This document shows positions 1 to 7,154 of a DNA stretch of 31,574 nt, piece after piece. The DNA comes from CAIVPM01 sp964477265. GTDB lineage: Bacteria > Bacteroidota > Bacteroidia > Chitinophagales > Chitinophagaceae. The stretch covers positions 1 to 31,574 of the forward strand of contig CAYZDJ010000027.1 of NCBI GenBank assembly GCA_964477265.1, given 5' to 3'. The position numbers and the translations under genes were made by a program. The number at the start of each line of letters is the position of its first letter. Position 1 is the first letter of the stretch. The notes beneath the pieces were generated by a model. That model was not told the DNA's origin, made no database searches, and saw only the letters and a list, made by a program, of their open reading frames with translations.

Positions 1-620
1 AAACTGTTGATGTGTTTGTGTTTCATTTTACCTCTACTTTTTTACACCAGTTTACCCATAATGTAAAAGTAAGCAACCAAAAAGATGAAGTGCTTGCATT
101 TAAACATACAACTGCCTTTACAAAATTCTTTCCTCTTTGTAATAAAAAAAGAAATGTACTTGATGCTTTGTTAAACAATAGTTATACTGGTGCTTTAGAA
201 AATATTTTTGCCAATGCAAAAATTCATGAGCTTTTATTGTATAGCTTAGATTGTTTGGTAGAAGAAAAAAATGAAGGCTTTGCCTGCAAATTTTTAGAAG
301 ATGAGCATAGCTTAAATGCTATTTATAACAGCCGTGATATTTTAATTGAAAATATTGGAAACCCAATAACCATAAAGGAATTAAGCAGAAAAGTAGCTAT
401 CAATGAGTGTTATTTAAAGAAAGGCTTTAAAGAAATATTTGGCACAACTATCTTCGATTTTTACCAACAACAAAGAATGGAACATGCAAAGTATTTGCTA
501 TATGAAAAAGGATTAAGCGTTACTGATGTTTCAGGATTATTGGGCTATTCTTCAATATCACATTTTTCTGCAGCATTTAAAAAACATACTGGTTTAAAAC
601 CTTGCGATTTGTTGAGATAA
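1..620 (+). CDS. AraC-family transcriptional regulator, 5' end outside window
   Basis: The reading frame is open to the left edge, so the true start lies upstream; the GTG at base 12 is only the first in-window start-like codon. The last ~95 residues (about base 330 to the stop) form a typical AraC/XylS DNA-binding domain with two helix-turn-helix units. The first is in the segment ITIKELSRKVAINECYLKKG. The second begins LSVTDVSGLLGYSSISHFS and ends in the family signature FKKHTGLKP. The ~105 residues before it look like a divergent effector or dimerisation domain that I cannot assign. Such proteins bind promoter DNA as one-component regulators. The target is unknown; the next gene on the same strand is 159 bp away and separated by a palindromic repeat. 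Confidence 0.9.
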   Translation, partial: TVDVFVFHFTSTFLHQFTHNVKVSNQKDEVLAFKHTTAFTKFFPLCNKKRNVLDALLNNSYTGALENIFANAKIHELLLYSLDCLVEEKNEGFACKFLEDEHSLNAIYNSRDILIENIGNPITIKELSRKVAINECYLKKGFKEIFGTTIFDFYQQQRMEHAKYLLYEKGLSVTDVSGLLGYSSISHFSAAFKKHTGLKPCDLLR

Positions 621-635
621 ACATATTTAATACCT

Positions 636-703
636 CTCGCTGAAAACGGTGAATTCGCTGAAAAATTACAATTAATTTCTGCGTTATCTGTGTTTTCTGC
701 GAG
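636..703. repeat. Dispersed imperfect palindrome, copy A
   Basis: A 68-bp imperfect inverted repeat fills much of the spacer between the AraC gene and the UbiA gene. Its ends, ctcgctgaaaac and gttttctgcgag, pair at 11 of 12 positions, and the inner parts pair less well. The reverse complement lines up with the elements at 16838-16894 and 22302-22361, sharing the outer CTC.CA and AGCGA ends and a central GATAACGCAGAA block. It could form a hairpin in RNA or DNA. The function is unknown; a REP-like or MITE-like remnant is possible. Confidence 0.65.
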
Positions 704-753
704 AAAAAAATATTGATAATTTTAGTGAATACCTAAGCTAAAAGAATCTTCAC

Positions 754-761
754 TTTATTTG
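754..761 (+). promoter_or_regulatory. Possible -7 box of the UbiA gene
   Basis: TTTATTTG differs at one position from the Bacteroidetes -7 consensus TAnnTTTG and lies 18 bp before the TTG start at 780. No convincing -33 TTTG is seen, so this is a weak call. Confidence 0.35.
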
Positions 762-779
762 TAGCCACAACAATTTATC

Positions 780-1721
780 TTGAAAAAAATCACAGCATTT
801 TTCCAAATCATTCGCTGGCAAAACCTTGTGTTTATAGGCATTGCACAGGTTTTGTTTCATTATTGCATTTTACACCCCAATCTTGCAACACTGCAGCAAC
901 AGCCAAAAGTTAAAGGCGTTTACCTTGTATTAATAATTATAGCATCAATTTTAATTGCTGCTGGTGGCAATATTATTAACGACTATTTTGATTTGAATAT
1001 TGACAAAATAAACAAGCCACACAAACTTGTTATTGAAAAATATATTTCACGTAGATATGCCATTTTCCTTCATTTACTTACAAGCCTTAGTGGCATTATG
1101 TGCAGCGTGTATGTTGCACATAAGCTCAATTTATTCTGGCTTGGCATTGCCAATACTATTTCTGTTTTGTTGTTATTTATTTATTCTGCTTCGTTAAAGA
1201 AAAAGTTTTTAATAGGCAATATTGTTGTAAGTGCATTAACAGCCTGGGTTATTATGGTTTTGGCTTTGCCAGAATATGAAGTGCTTTTACTTGACCCGCA
1301 AAATAAGAATGATATATATAATAAAATGTTTAGGCTAGGCTTGTTATATGCATCATTTTCATTTATTATTTCTGTTGTAAGAGAAGTGGTAAAAGATATG
1401 GAAGACGTTGATGGCGATAGAAAAAATGGTTGCAAAACAATGCCAATATTATTGGGCTTAAATGCTACCAAAACCTTTGTATTTGTGTGGTTAATAGTTT
1501 TAATTGCACTACTGGTTATTGCTCAAATTTATGTTATTAGGTTTAAGTGGTGGCTTAGTATTATTTATGCAATTATATTTTTAATTGTGCCATTGACAAT
1601 GGTTACAAAAAAACTGTTTACAGCACAATCAGCAAATGAGTTTCATGGAATAAGCACTACTGTAAAATGGATAATGCTGGCAGGTATTCTTTCAATGGTT
1701 TTCTTTAAAATATATGCTTAG
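780..1721 (+). CDS. UbiA-family membrane prenyltransferase
   Basis: This is a polytopic membrane protein of 313 residues with about eight hydrophobic helices. Both Asp-rich motifs of the UbiA superfamily are present: NDYFDLNID at residues 67-75 and DMEDVDGD at 206-213. These bind Mg2+ and the prenyl diphosphate. UbiA enzymes move an isoprenoid chain onto an aromatic or glycerol-phosphate acceptor at the membrane. Bacteroidetes homologues are often named geranylgeranylglycerol-phosphate geranylgeranyltransferase, but the acceptor cannot be read from sequence. The best start is TTG, giving the usual short basic N-terminus MKKITAFFQIIRWQN. The stop codon interlocks with that of the convergent gene at 1718-2086. 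Confidence 0.9.
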   Translation: MKKITAFFQIIRWQNLVFIGIAQVLFHYCILHPNLATLQQQPKVKGVYLVLIIIASILIAAGGNIINDYFDLNIDKINKPHKLVIEKYISRRYAIFLHLLTSLSGIMCSVYVAHKLNLFWLGIANTISVLLLFIYSASLKKKFLIGNIVVSALTAWVIMVLALPEYEVLLLDPQNKNDIYNKMFRLGLLYASFSFIISVVREVVKDMEDVDGDRKNGCKTMPILLGLNATKTFVFVWLIVLIALLVIAQIYVIRFKWWLSIIYAIIFLIVPLTMVTKKLFTAQSANEFHGISTTVKWIMLAGILSMVFFKIYA

Positions 1722-2086
1722 TATTCTCTTTTTCTTTTAGCAAAAATTTTCCTGAACAAACTACCACTTAATGCTGCAAAGCCAGCAACCAAACCATTTA
1801 CAATACCTGTAAGTAAAAGCAATATCCAAAAGTTTTCCTTTAATTTAAAAATGGCTGCTACCTTTTTTGAAAGTAAATGTTCATTGGCAAAATCTGCTTT
1901 AGCTGCAATCAAAATAAATAAAACTGCAACAGTTAAAAAACCAATAACGAAGCTTTTACCAGCATCTTGAGGTATAGCAACAAAAATTACAAATGTTGTA
2001 ATGGCATACATATACCAAGGCAAATTGAACAAGCCAATTGTAAATGCAAGTAATGCTGTAAGTATTACTGATACTGTTAATTTCAT
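1718..2086 (-). CDS. Small membrane protein of unknown function
   Basis: A protein of 122 residues with about four hydrophobic helices (roughly 3-22, 25-41, 45-62, 86-107) and a strongly basic C-terminal tail (FRKIFAKRKREY). I do not recognise the family. The basic tail suggests that the C-terminus is cytoplasmic. It follows fbp on the same strand with an 88-bp spacer built of short repeats, so co-transcription with fbp is possible. Its TAA stop overlaps the TAG stop of the UbiA gene on the other strand. Confidence 0.7.
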   Translation of the reverse strand: MKLTVSVILTALLAFTIGLFNLPWYMYAITTFVIFVAIPQDAGKSFVIGFLTVAVLFILIAAKADFANEHLLSKKVAAIFKLKENFWILLLLTGIVNGLVAGFAALSGSLFRKIFAKRKREY

Positions 2087-2095
2087 TATTTAATG

Positions 2096-2179
2096 ATTAG
2101 TGAGTAGAATTAATTATTAGTGAAAACAAGCTACTATAGTTCATAACTAATCACTAACAATTAATAACTAATAATTATT
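2096..2179. repeat. Period-7 and inverted short repeats
   Basis: The spacer between fbp and the small membrane gene has about five consecutive heptamers from 2145 to 2179 (such as aactaat, cactaac, aattaat), running into the last codons of fbp. To the left, ATTAGTG occurs at 2096 and 2116 and is the reverse complement of the cactaat-type units on the right, so the two halves can pair. See the other 7-bp arrays at 8429, 17590 and 28410. Confidence 0.55.
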
Positions 2180-3194
2180 TGTTGTCAAGCAAAAGGCATT
2201 CTTCCAACTCAGCCATCATATTAACACTACCCACAAAAAATGGTGTGCGTTGATGCAATTCAGTAGGCTGAATATCTAAAATTCGTTGCTTACCATTTGT
2301 GGCTTTGCCACCTGCAACTTCTGCTATAAAAGCAAATGGATTACACTCATACAGCAATCGCAATTTTCCTTTTGGCTTATCAATAGTTCCAGGATAAGTG
2401 AAAATACCACCTTTAATTATATTTCTATGCACATCTGCAACCATGCTACCAATGTAACGTTGCGTATATGGACCACCATTGGCTTTGGTTTTATTCTGAC
2501 ATTGGTTAATATATTTTCTTACGCCTTCGCTATATTGAAAAAAGTTACCATGATTTACAGAATAAATTTTACCAGTTTCAGGGCATTTAATATCAGGATG
2601 AGATAAGCAAAACTCACCAATCTGTGGATCGAGCGTAAAGCCATTAACTCCACGTCTTGTAGCATATACAAGCATTGTAGAGCTTCCATAAATTACATAA
2701 CCTGCAGCAACTTGCTTGTTGCCTGGTTGTAAAAAATCTTCTAAAGTACAAGGCTGTCCTAAAGGACTTACTCTTTTATAAATAGAAAAAATAGTTCCAA
2801 TAGAAACATTAACATCAATATTGCTGCTGCCATCAAGTGGGTCAAACAAACAAACATATTTACTTTGATTGCTTACTTCATCATCAAAAACCTCAATTTC
2901 ATCCATTTCCTCACTGCCAATACCAGCACAAGAAATACCATGTTTTAACACACCAATCATTTGATTATTGGCATATATATCAAGCTTTTTTACTTCTTCA
3001 CCCTGAACGTTAGTAGTACCATAATCTCCAAGTATATCAACAAGCCCAGCTTTATTTACTTCAACATTTATACGTTTTGCAGCCAAGGCAATATCCCTTA
3101 ACAACCTACTCAACTCTCCTGTTGCACTTGGAAAATTTCTTAATTGTTCTAAAGTAAATTCATCTAATGTTAATACCTGGCGATTGATTGACAT
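2175..3194 (-). CDS. fbp: Fructose-1,6-bisphosphatase, class I
   Basis: Class I enzyme of 339 residues, the usual length. It removes the 1-phosphate from fructose-1,6-bisphosphate in the cytosol, the committed step of gluconeogenesis. The metal-binding signature DPLDGSSN is at residues 118-125, preceded by GSEEMDE near 93. The substrate-binding segment KLRLLYECNP is near the C-terminus. The ATG start is clear, about 40 bp downstream of a perfect TAnnTTTG promoter box on the same strand. It shares a 120-bp divergent promoter region with the cysteine-cluster gene at 3315, and that region holds a 14-bp perfect palindrome. Confidence 0.97.
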   Translation of the reverse strand: MSINRQVLTLDEFTLEQLRNFPSATGELSRLLRDIALAAKRINVEVNKAGLVDILGDYGTTNVQGEEVKKLDIYANNQMIGVLKHGISCAGIGSEEMDEIEVFDDEVSNQSKYVCLFDPLDGSSNIDVNVSIGTIFSIYKRVSPLGQPCTLEDFLQPGNKQVAAGYVIYGSSTMLVYATRRGVNGFTLDPQIGEFCLSHPDIKCPETGKIYSVNHGNFFQYSEGVRKYINQCQNKTKANGGPYTQRYIGSMVADVHRNIIKGGIFTYPGTIDKPKGKLRLLYECNPFAFIAEVAGGKATNGKQRILDIQPTELHQRTPFFVGSVNMMAELEECLLLDNK

Positions 3195-3236
3195 AATTAG
3201 TTAGTTTGATAGTATAATTGACTTTTTAAAAGTTTA

Positions 3237-3244
3237 CAAATATA
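3237..3244 (-). promoter_or_regulatory. -7 promoter box of fbp
   Basis: Read on the minus strand this is TATATTTG, an exact match to the Bacteroidetes -7 consensus TAnnTTTG, 42 bp upstream of the fbp ATG. A TTG lies about 21 bp further upstream and could serve as the -33 element. Confidence 0.6.
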
Positions 3245-3266
3245 AGTCGTACCTCGTTAAAAAAAC

Positions 3267-3280
3267 AAGCTTGCAAGCTT
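3267..3280. promoter_or_regulatory. Perfect 14-bp palindrome between divergent genes
   Basis: AAGCTTGCAAGCTT is identical to its reverse complement. It sits between the fbp -7 box (3237-3244, minus) and a TACTCTTG box (3291-3298, plus) in front of the cysteine-cluster gene. The position near the -33 region of both promoters would suit an operator for a dimeric regulator. Function is inferred from position only. Confidence 0.4.
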
Positions 3281-3314
3281 ATAAATACTTTACTCTTGCA
3301 ATACAATTTTATTA

Positions 3315-3815
3315 ATGACTTTACAAACAGACCTTACTGCTATCTCTCATTTTGCTGAAGAAAAAAAAGAAGAAAATGAAAAGTTCATTGAGCATTTATC
3401 TGCATTAAACAACGAAGCTGTTGATGCTATGGTTTTTGAACTAAACAATGAAATTACTCCACAAATTAATTGCATAGATTGTGGCAATTGCTGCAAAAGT
3501 TTAATGATAAATGTTAAAGCTGAAGAAGCTGAAAATATTGCATTGCATTTAAAGATATCAAGAGAAAAATTTGATGAATTGTACATAGAAAAAGGTGAAA
3601 GCGGCAGAATGTTGGTCAATCAGATTCCATGTCATTTTTTAAGCAACAATGCCTGCACTATTTATGAACATAGGTTTGAGGGTTGCAAAGAATTTCCTGC
3701 ATTGCATTTACCCAATTTTAAAAAAAGGTTGTTTACTGTATTTATGCACTACGACAGGTGTCCAATTATTTTTAATGTAGTGGAAGCATTAAAAGAAAAG
3801 GTTACAAACTTTTAA
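3315..3815 (+). CDS. YkgJ-type cysteine-cluster protein (putative metal or Fe-S binding)
   Basis: A protein of 166 residues with the CxxCxxCC cluster of the YkgJ/UPF0153 family: CIDCGNCC at residues 53-60. Further conserved cysteines are at 106, 114, 124 and 149, making eight in all. The family is thought to bind zinc or an Fe-S cluster; its reaction is not known. The N-terminal ~45 residues are charged and helical. A TACTCTTG box 16 bp upstream (3291-3298) is one mismatch from TAnnTTTG. The gene is transcribed away from fbp, and no partner gene explains its job. Confidence 0.85.
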   Translation: MTLQTDLTAISHFAEEKKEENEKFIEHLSALNNEAVDAMVFELNNEITPQINCIDCGNCCKSLMINVKAEEAENIALHLKISREKFDELYIEKGESGRMLVNQIPCHFLSNNACTIYEHRFEGCKEFPALHLPNFKKRLFTVFMHYDRCPIIFNVVEALKEKVTNF

Positions 3816-3839
3816 CTTTTTATTAGGACAACATTTTTT

Positions 3840-3847
3840 TAGATTTG
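3840..3847 (+). promoter_or_regulatory. -7 box abutting the start codon at 3852
   Basis: TAGATTTG matches TAnnTTTG exactly, and its G is only 5 bases before the A of the ATG. With the usual geometry, transcription would begin at or next to the start codon, giving a leaderless mRNA. No clear -33 TTTG is present. Confidence 0.5.
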
Positions 3848-3851
3848 TTGC

Positions 3852-4475
3852 ATGAAACTATCAATAACTATACTGCTGCTGATTCCAATTTTTGCCGATG
3901 CACAATTAAAGTTGTTGAATAAAAGCTTAACAACACCCGATTCAAGTATCATTTATTATTATTGGGATAATTATCTACGGCTAAATCAACAACTTGATTT
4001 GCACAAATTAAGAGTTGTAGCTAGTCATTCAAAAATAAAAATTGAGGATAGTAGTATTATTTGTGAACCACAAAGTTTGGTTGCAGATACAATTAAAATA
4101 TTTCAGGGTAAAAAATTACTACTAACACAAGTTTTTAAAGTCAATAAAACTACCGACCCAGTTGCAAAACTTGCTAATACTTTTGATACTGTATTAACTG
4201 TTAATAGAATTTTAGCAAATCCATATATATCATTTGGAATGCCTAATTGTTACTATCGTCCACCTCTTTATGTTCAGTCTTATGAATGTGTTATAATCAA
4301 ATTAAATGGTGAGCAATTTGCAGATAATAATTCAGGTAACAAGTTAACAAATTTTTTGATACCAAAAATTGAGCATTTACAAAAAGGCGACAAAATATAT
4401 TTGAAACGAGTTATTATAGGAGGTGGTGGTTTTTCTTTCATAAAACTCGCACCTGTTAATATCACAATAAAATAG
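3852..4475 (+). CDS. Secreted protein with a GldM C-terminal-like domain
   Basis: A protein of 207 residues with a signal peptide (MKLSITILLLIPIFADA). The last ~100 residues resemble the C-terminal domain of the gliding/T9SS protein GldM: a short V.SY.. strand, then NSG.KLTNFLIPKIEHLQKGD.I, then a closing strand ending in VNITIK. GldM itself is a ~500-residue inner-membrane-anchored protein; this one is far shorter and lacks its helical N-terminus. It may be a stand-alone periplasmic accessory, or only share the fold. The gene overlaps the convergent LOG gene by 14 bp. The assignment rests on my recollection of the domain pattern, so it is moderate. Confidence 0.6.
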   Translation: MKLSITILLLIPIFADAQLKLLNKSLTTPDSSIIYYYWDNYLRLNQQLDLHKLRVVASHSKIKIEDSSIICEPQSLVADTIKIFQGKKLLLTQVFKVNKTTDPVAKLANTFDTVLTVNRILANPYISFGMPNCYYRPPLYVQSYECVIIKLNGEQFADNNSGNKLTNFLIPKIEHLQKGDKIYLKRVIIGGGGFSFIKLAPVNITIK

Positions 4476-5013
4476 CCTCAATTACTTCTTCAGGTTCATT
4501 GCACACAACAATTCTTTTTTTCCAGTCTTCATATAAAAAGCCTTGTTGTTGCATGGTTTCAATGTGTTGTATAATGGCATTGTAAAAACCTGCTGTATTT
4601 AAAATAAACACTTTTTTTTCGTGTATTTTAAGATTGTTCCAGGTTATCATTTCAAATAGTTCATCAAGTGTGCCATAGCCACCAGCAAGTATTATGGCAG
4701 CATCGCATTTTTCATACAACAACTTTTTCCTGTCGTGCATATCTTCTGTAACAACAAGTTCTGTAATGCCATTATGTTGCTGTTCCCATTCTACTAAAAG
4801 CTTAGGAATTATTCCTACTACTTCTCCCCCATTTTCTAAAACTGCATTTGCAACTGCACCCATAATTCCTACACTGCCACCACCATAAACAAGCTTTATA
4901 TTATTGATTGCAAGCAAACGCCCTAATTGTTTTGAATGCTCTATAAACAAAGGGTTTGAGCCAGGTTTACTGCCACAAAAAACAGTTACAGAATTTATTT
5001 TATTATTAACCAC
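4462..5013 (-). CDS. LOG-family nucleotide 5'-monophosphate phosphoribohydrolase
   Basis: Rossmann-fold protein of 183 residues, the normal size for the TIGR00730/LOG family. Characterised members split ribose 5-phosphate from nucleoside monophosphates (cytokinin activation in plants; purine or pyrimidine monophosphates in bacteria). Visible motifs are VFCGSKPG (11-18), GGGSVGIMG (44-52), MHDRK (92-96) and LAGGYGTLDE (109-118). The usual PGGxGTxxE loop has Ala in place of the first Pro. The GTG start is 12 bp after the stop of the SGNH gene in the same frame; no upstream ATG is possible. That start lies in a short repeated sequence (ATCTGTGTATCTGTGG). It is likely the third gene of a tdk-SGNH-LOG operon. 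Confidence 0.9.
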   Translation of the reverse strand: MVNNKINSVTVFCGSKPGSNPLFIEHSKQLGRLLAINNIKLVYGGGSVGIMGAVANAVLENGGEVVGIIPKLLVEWEQQHNGITELVVTEDMHDRKKLLYEKCDAAIILAGGYGTLDELFEMITWNNLKIHEKKVFILNTAGFYNAIIQHIETMQQQGFLYEDWKKRIVVCNEPEEVIEAILL

Positions 5014-5025
5014 AGATACACAGAT

Positions 5026-5628
5026 TTATTTTTGAATATTGATGATGTCAAACACTTTCTTGCTCCAGTTTGCATATTCTTTTCCCGAATAATGTAACAT
5101 ATCATTTGTAAGCAATGTTGTATCTTTTTTTGCAAGCCTTGTACCTTCTGTTATGTTTATAAAATGTGTTTGATATTTTTGTGCTGTCAATTCACACACA
5201 CCATTGAAAGTATTGATTTCATTAGTAATCTGGTTAGCGTCTCTTCCTTCAGCAAAAGGCGTAACACCCCAATCTGGTATAGAAATTACAATTACTTTTT
5301 TGGGTTGGTTATTAACCCAAGCAATTGCTTTTTTAAGCAAGTTTTCAAACTCTTTTGCAAAATCTGTTGAGCTTAAACCACGATACTGATTATTTACACC
5401 AATTAACAATGTTGCAAAATCATATTCATTTTCCAGTTTTGTTTCCTTTAAATGTTCAAGCAATTCAAAACCTGTCCAGCCTGTTTTTGCCACAATTTCT
5501 GGTGCTGTAAAATGCTGGTTTGCATTACGCAATAACTGAACTAACTGATAAGGAAAGTTTTGATGCAATGGAACACCTTCGCCAATTGTATAGCTATCTC
5601 CAAGGCATAAAATAGTTTGAGGTTTCAC
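5026..5628 (-). CDS. SGNH/GDSL-family hydrolase
   Basis: A protein of 200 residues with all four SGNH blocks: GDS at 10-12 (nucleophile Ser12), Gly50 in KTGWTG, GVNN at 77-80, and DMLH at 176-179 (Asp and His of the triad). The family cleaves acyl or aryl esters, often lipids or acetylated sugars; the substrate is not evident. There is no signal peptide, so it is probably cytosolic. The start is GTG: the preceding in-frame codon is a stop, and no ATG is near. It lies 26 bp after tdk and 12 bp before the LOG gene, consistent with one transcript. Confidence 0.9.
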   Translation of the reverse strand: MKPQTILCLGDSYTIGEGVPLHQNFPYQLVQLLRNANQHFTAPEIVAKTGWTGFELLEHLKETKLENEYDFATLLIGVNNQYRGLSSTDFAKEFENLLKKAIAWVNNQPKKVIVISIPDWGVTPFAEGRDANQITNEINTFNGVCELTAQKYQTHFINITEGTRLAKKDTTLLTNDMLHYSGKEYANWSKKVFDIINIQK

Positions 5629-5654
5629 TTATTTATTGATTATAAATTGTAAAA

Positions 5655-6218
5655 TTATTTAGCAGCACATACTCTGCATCGTGGTTCATAAATATCTTTT
5701 TCGCCAACCAACACTTGTCCTTCCTGCTTTGTTTTTCTATAACTAATATTGGCAATGTTTCCACACTTTACACATATTGCATGTAGCTTAGTTATATAAT
5801 CTGCTTTTGCCAAAAGGCTCGGCATTTGCCCAAAAGGATTACCTAAATAATCCATATCCAATCCTGCAACAATTACACGAATACCCTGACTAGCAAGGGT
5901 TTCACACACATTGGCAATTTCGGCATCAAAAAACTGTGCTTCGTCTATACCCACAACATCTACATTATTTGCCATCAATAAAATTTGCTGAGAACTTTCT
6001 ACCGGCGTACTATGAATGGCATTTGAATCGTGGCTAACCACTTTGGTTTCATCATATCGTGTATCAATTGTTGGCTTAAAAATCTCAACTTTAAGGTTGG
6101 CAATTTTCACACGTTTCAATCTTCTTATAAGTTCTTCAGTTTTACCACTAAACATACTTCCACAAATTACTTCAATCCAGCCCCTGCGTTCACCACTAAT
6201 ATTAGGTTCTATAAACAT
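5655..6218 (-). CDS. tdk: Thymidine kinase, type II
   Basis: A protein of 187 residues, typical of the TK1-like family. It phosphorylates thymidine to dTMP for salvage. The P-loop GSMFSGKT is at residues 20-27. The catalytic Glu lies in DEAQFF (92-97). The lasso and substrate region is LGNPFGQMPSLLAKAD, and the C-terminal zinc site has Cys149, Cys152, Cys181 and Cys184. The ATG start gives the usual short N-terminal extension. It leads a likely three-gene minus-strand operon with the SGNH and LOG genes. A deoxynucleoside kinase of a different fold is encoded at 16946, so the organism salvages more than one nucleoside. Confidence 0.96.
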   Translation of the reverse strand: MFIEPNISGERRGWIEVICGSMFSGKTEELIRRLKRVKIANLKVEIFKPTIDTRYDETKVVSHDSNAIHSTPVESSQQILLMANNVDVVGIDEAQFFDAEIANVCETLASQGIRVIVAGLDMDYLGNPFGQMPSLLAKADYITKLHAICVKCGNIANISYRKTKQEGQVLVGEKDIYEPRCRVCAAK

Positions 6219-6308
6219 TTTATCAAATTATTTTTAACAGAAAATTATGTATTTTTTTACCAGGTTTTCAAATATTTTAATGCAATTTGCGTTTTTAAGA
6301 ATAGTTAG

Positions 6309-6324
6309 TTTTATTGCAATAAAA
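6309..6324. promoter_or_regulatory. Perfect 16-bp palindrome upstream of the gene at 6347
   Basis: TTTTATTGCAATAAAA equals its own reverse complement. It lies 22 bp before the start of the hypothetical gene at 6347, in the spacer shared with the divergent tdk. It overlaps where a promoter would be expected, so it may be an operator, though the sequence is AT-rich and could arise by chance. Confidence 0.4.
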
Positions 6325-6346
6325 GCCGTCAAAAATAAAGTTTAAA

Positions 6347-7147
6347 ATGGAAAGAGTAAATACACTTATTAACAAATTGCAACAGCAATTAAATGCAAAC
6401 GAAAATGCTCGTCAGTTAATGCAAACTGCACAATTATTAGTAGCAGAATTGAGTTATACACAAGAGATTGAGCAAGTTGGAAAGGTAAGCGTGATGATGC
6501 CAAACTTTTATGTAACCAAAGAAGAGTTAAAGGAAGAAATTAAAATTGAGGTTGCAGAAAAACCTGCACCAATAATAGAAGCTGCTGCTAAAACTAAAGT
6601 TGAAATTACACCAGAACCTGTAGTTGAAATTATAGCTGAGCCTGTAATTTATGCAATACCAGAAACTGTAGTTGAAATAAACACTGAGCTAAAAATTGAA
6701 GAAATAAAACCAGTTAAAGGTGTTTCAATTGAAAATCGCAAAGTATTGCACACATTACTTGTAGATGATTTTGAAGACATACCAACATTTGCTACTCAAA
6801 ATAAAAAAGAGGCTGTGCAAGTTAATGATATGGTGCAAACTGGCAAGCAAAGTCTTAACGAGATTTTAAAGGAACATAAAAAAGAAGTTGTGACAACATT
6901 GGTTGATGCACCTGTAAAAGATTTAAGGAAAGCAATTGGCGTTAACGATAAGTATGTTTTTATTAACGAACTTTTTAGTGGCGATGAGGCAATGTATGAA
7001 CGCAGTATAAAAACCATTAACAACTTTAGTGTTTATCCTGAAGCAGAGCAATGGATTAAAAGAGAATTATACACCAAACTGTGCTGGCTTGATAATAGCT
7101 CAAGCGTAGATAGCTTTTACAATGCAGTTAGAAGAAGGTTTGTATAA
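6347..7147 (+). CDS. Conserved hypothetical protein
   Basis: A protein of 266 residues without signal peptide or membrane helix. It has three parts. Residues 1-45 form an amphipathic helix rich in Gln, Leu and Asn. Residues ~60-125 form a Val/Glu/Pro-rich, probably disordered segment with repeated EPVVEI-like phrases. Residues ~195-266 form a compact conserved-looking domain (KYVFINELFSGDEAMYERSI and a final WIKRELYTKLCW). I recall similar proteins annotated as hypothetical across Chitinophagaceae but know no function. The ATG is preceded by a 16-bp palindrome. The stop is 7 bp from the convergent waaA stop, with no terminator between. Confidence 0.75.
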   Translation: MERVNTLINKLQQQLNANENARQLMQTAQLLVAELSYTQEIEQVGKVSVMMPNFYVTKEELKEEIKIEVAEKPAPIIEAAAKTKVEITPEPVVEIIAEPVIYAIPETVVEINTELKIEEIKPVKGVSIENRKVLHTLLVDDFEDIPTFATQNKKEAVQVNDMVQTGKQSLNEILKEHKKEVVTTLVDAPVKDLRKAIGVNDKYVFINELFSGDEAMYERSIKTINNFSVYPEAEQWIKRELYTKLCWLDNSSSVDSFYNAVRRRFV

Positions 7148-7154
7148 AAGCTAA

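Noticed and set aside
2286..2606. 106-codon plus-strand frame inside fbp
   Set aside because: It lies wholly antisense within a well-conserved gene and has no family features.
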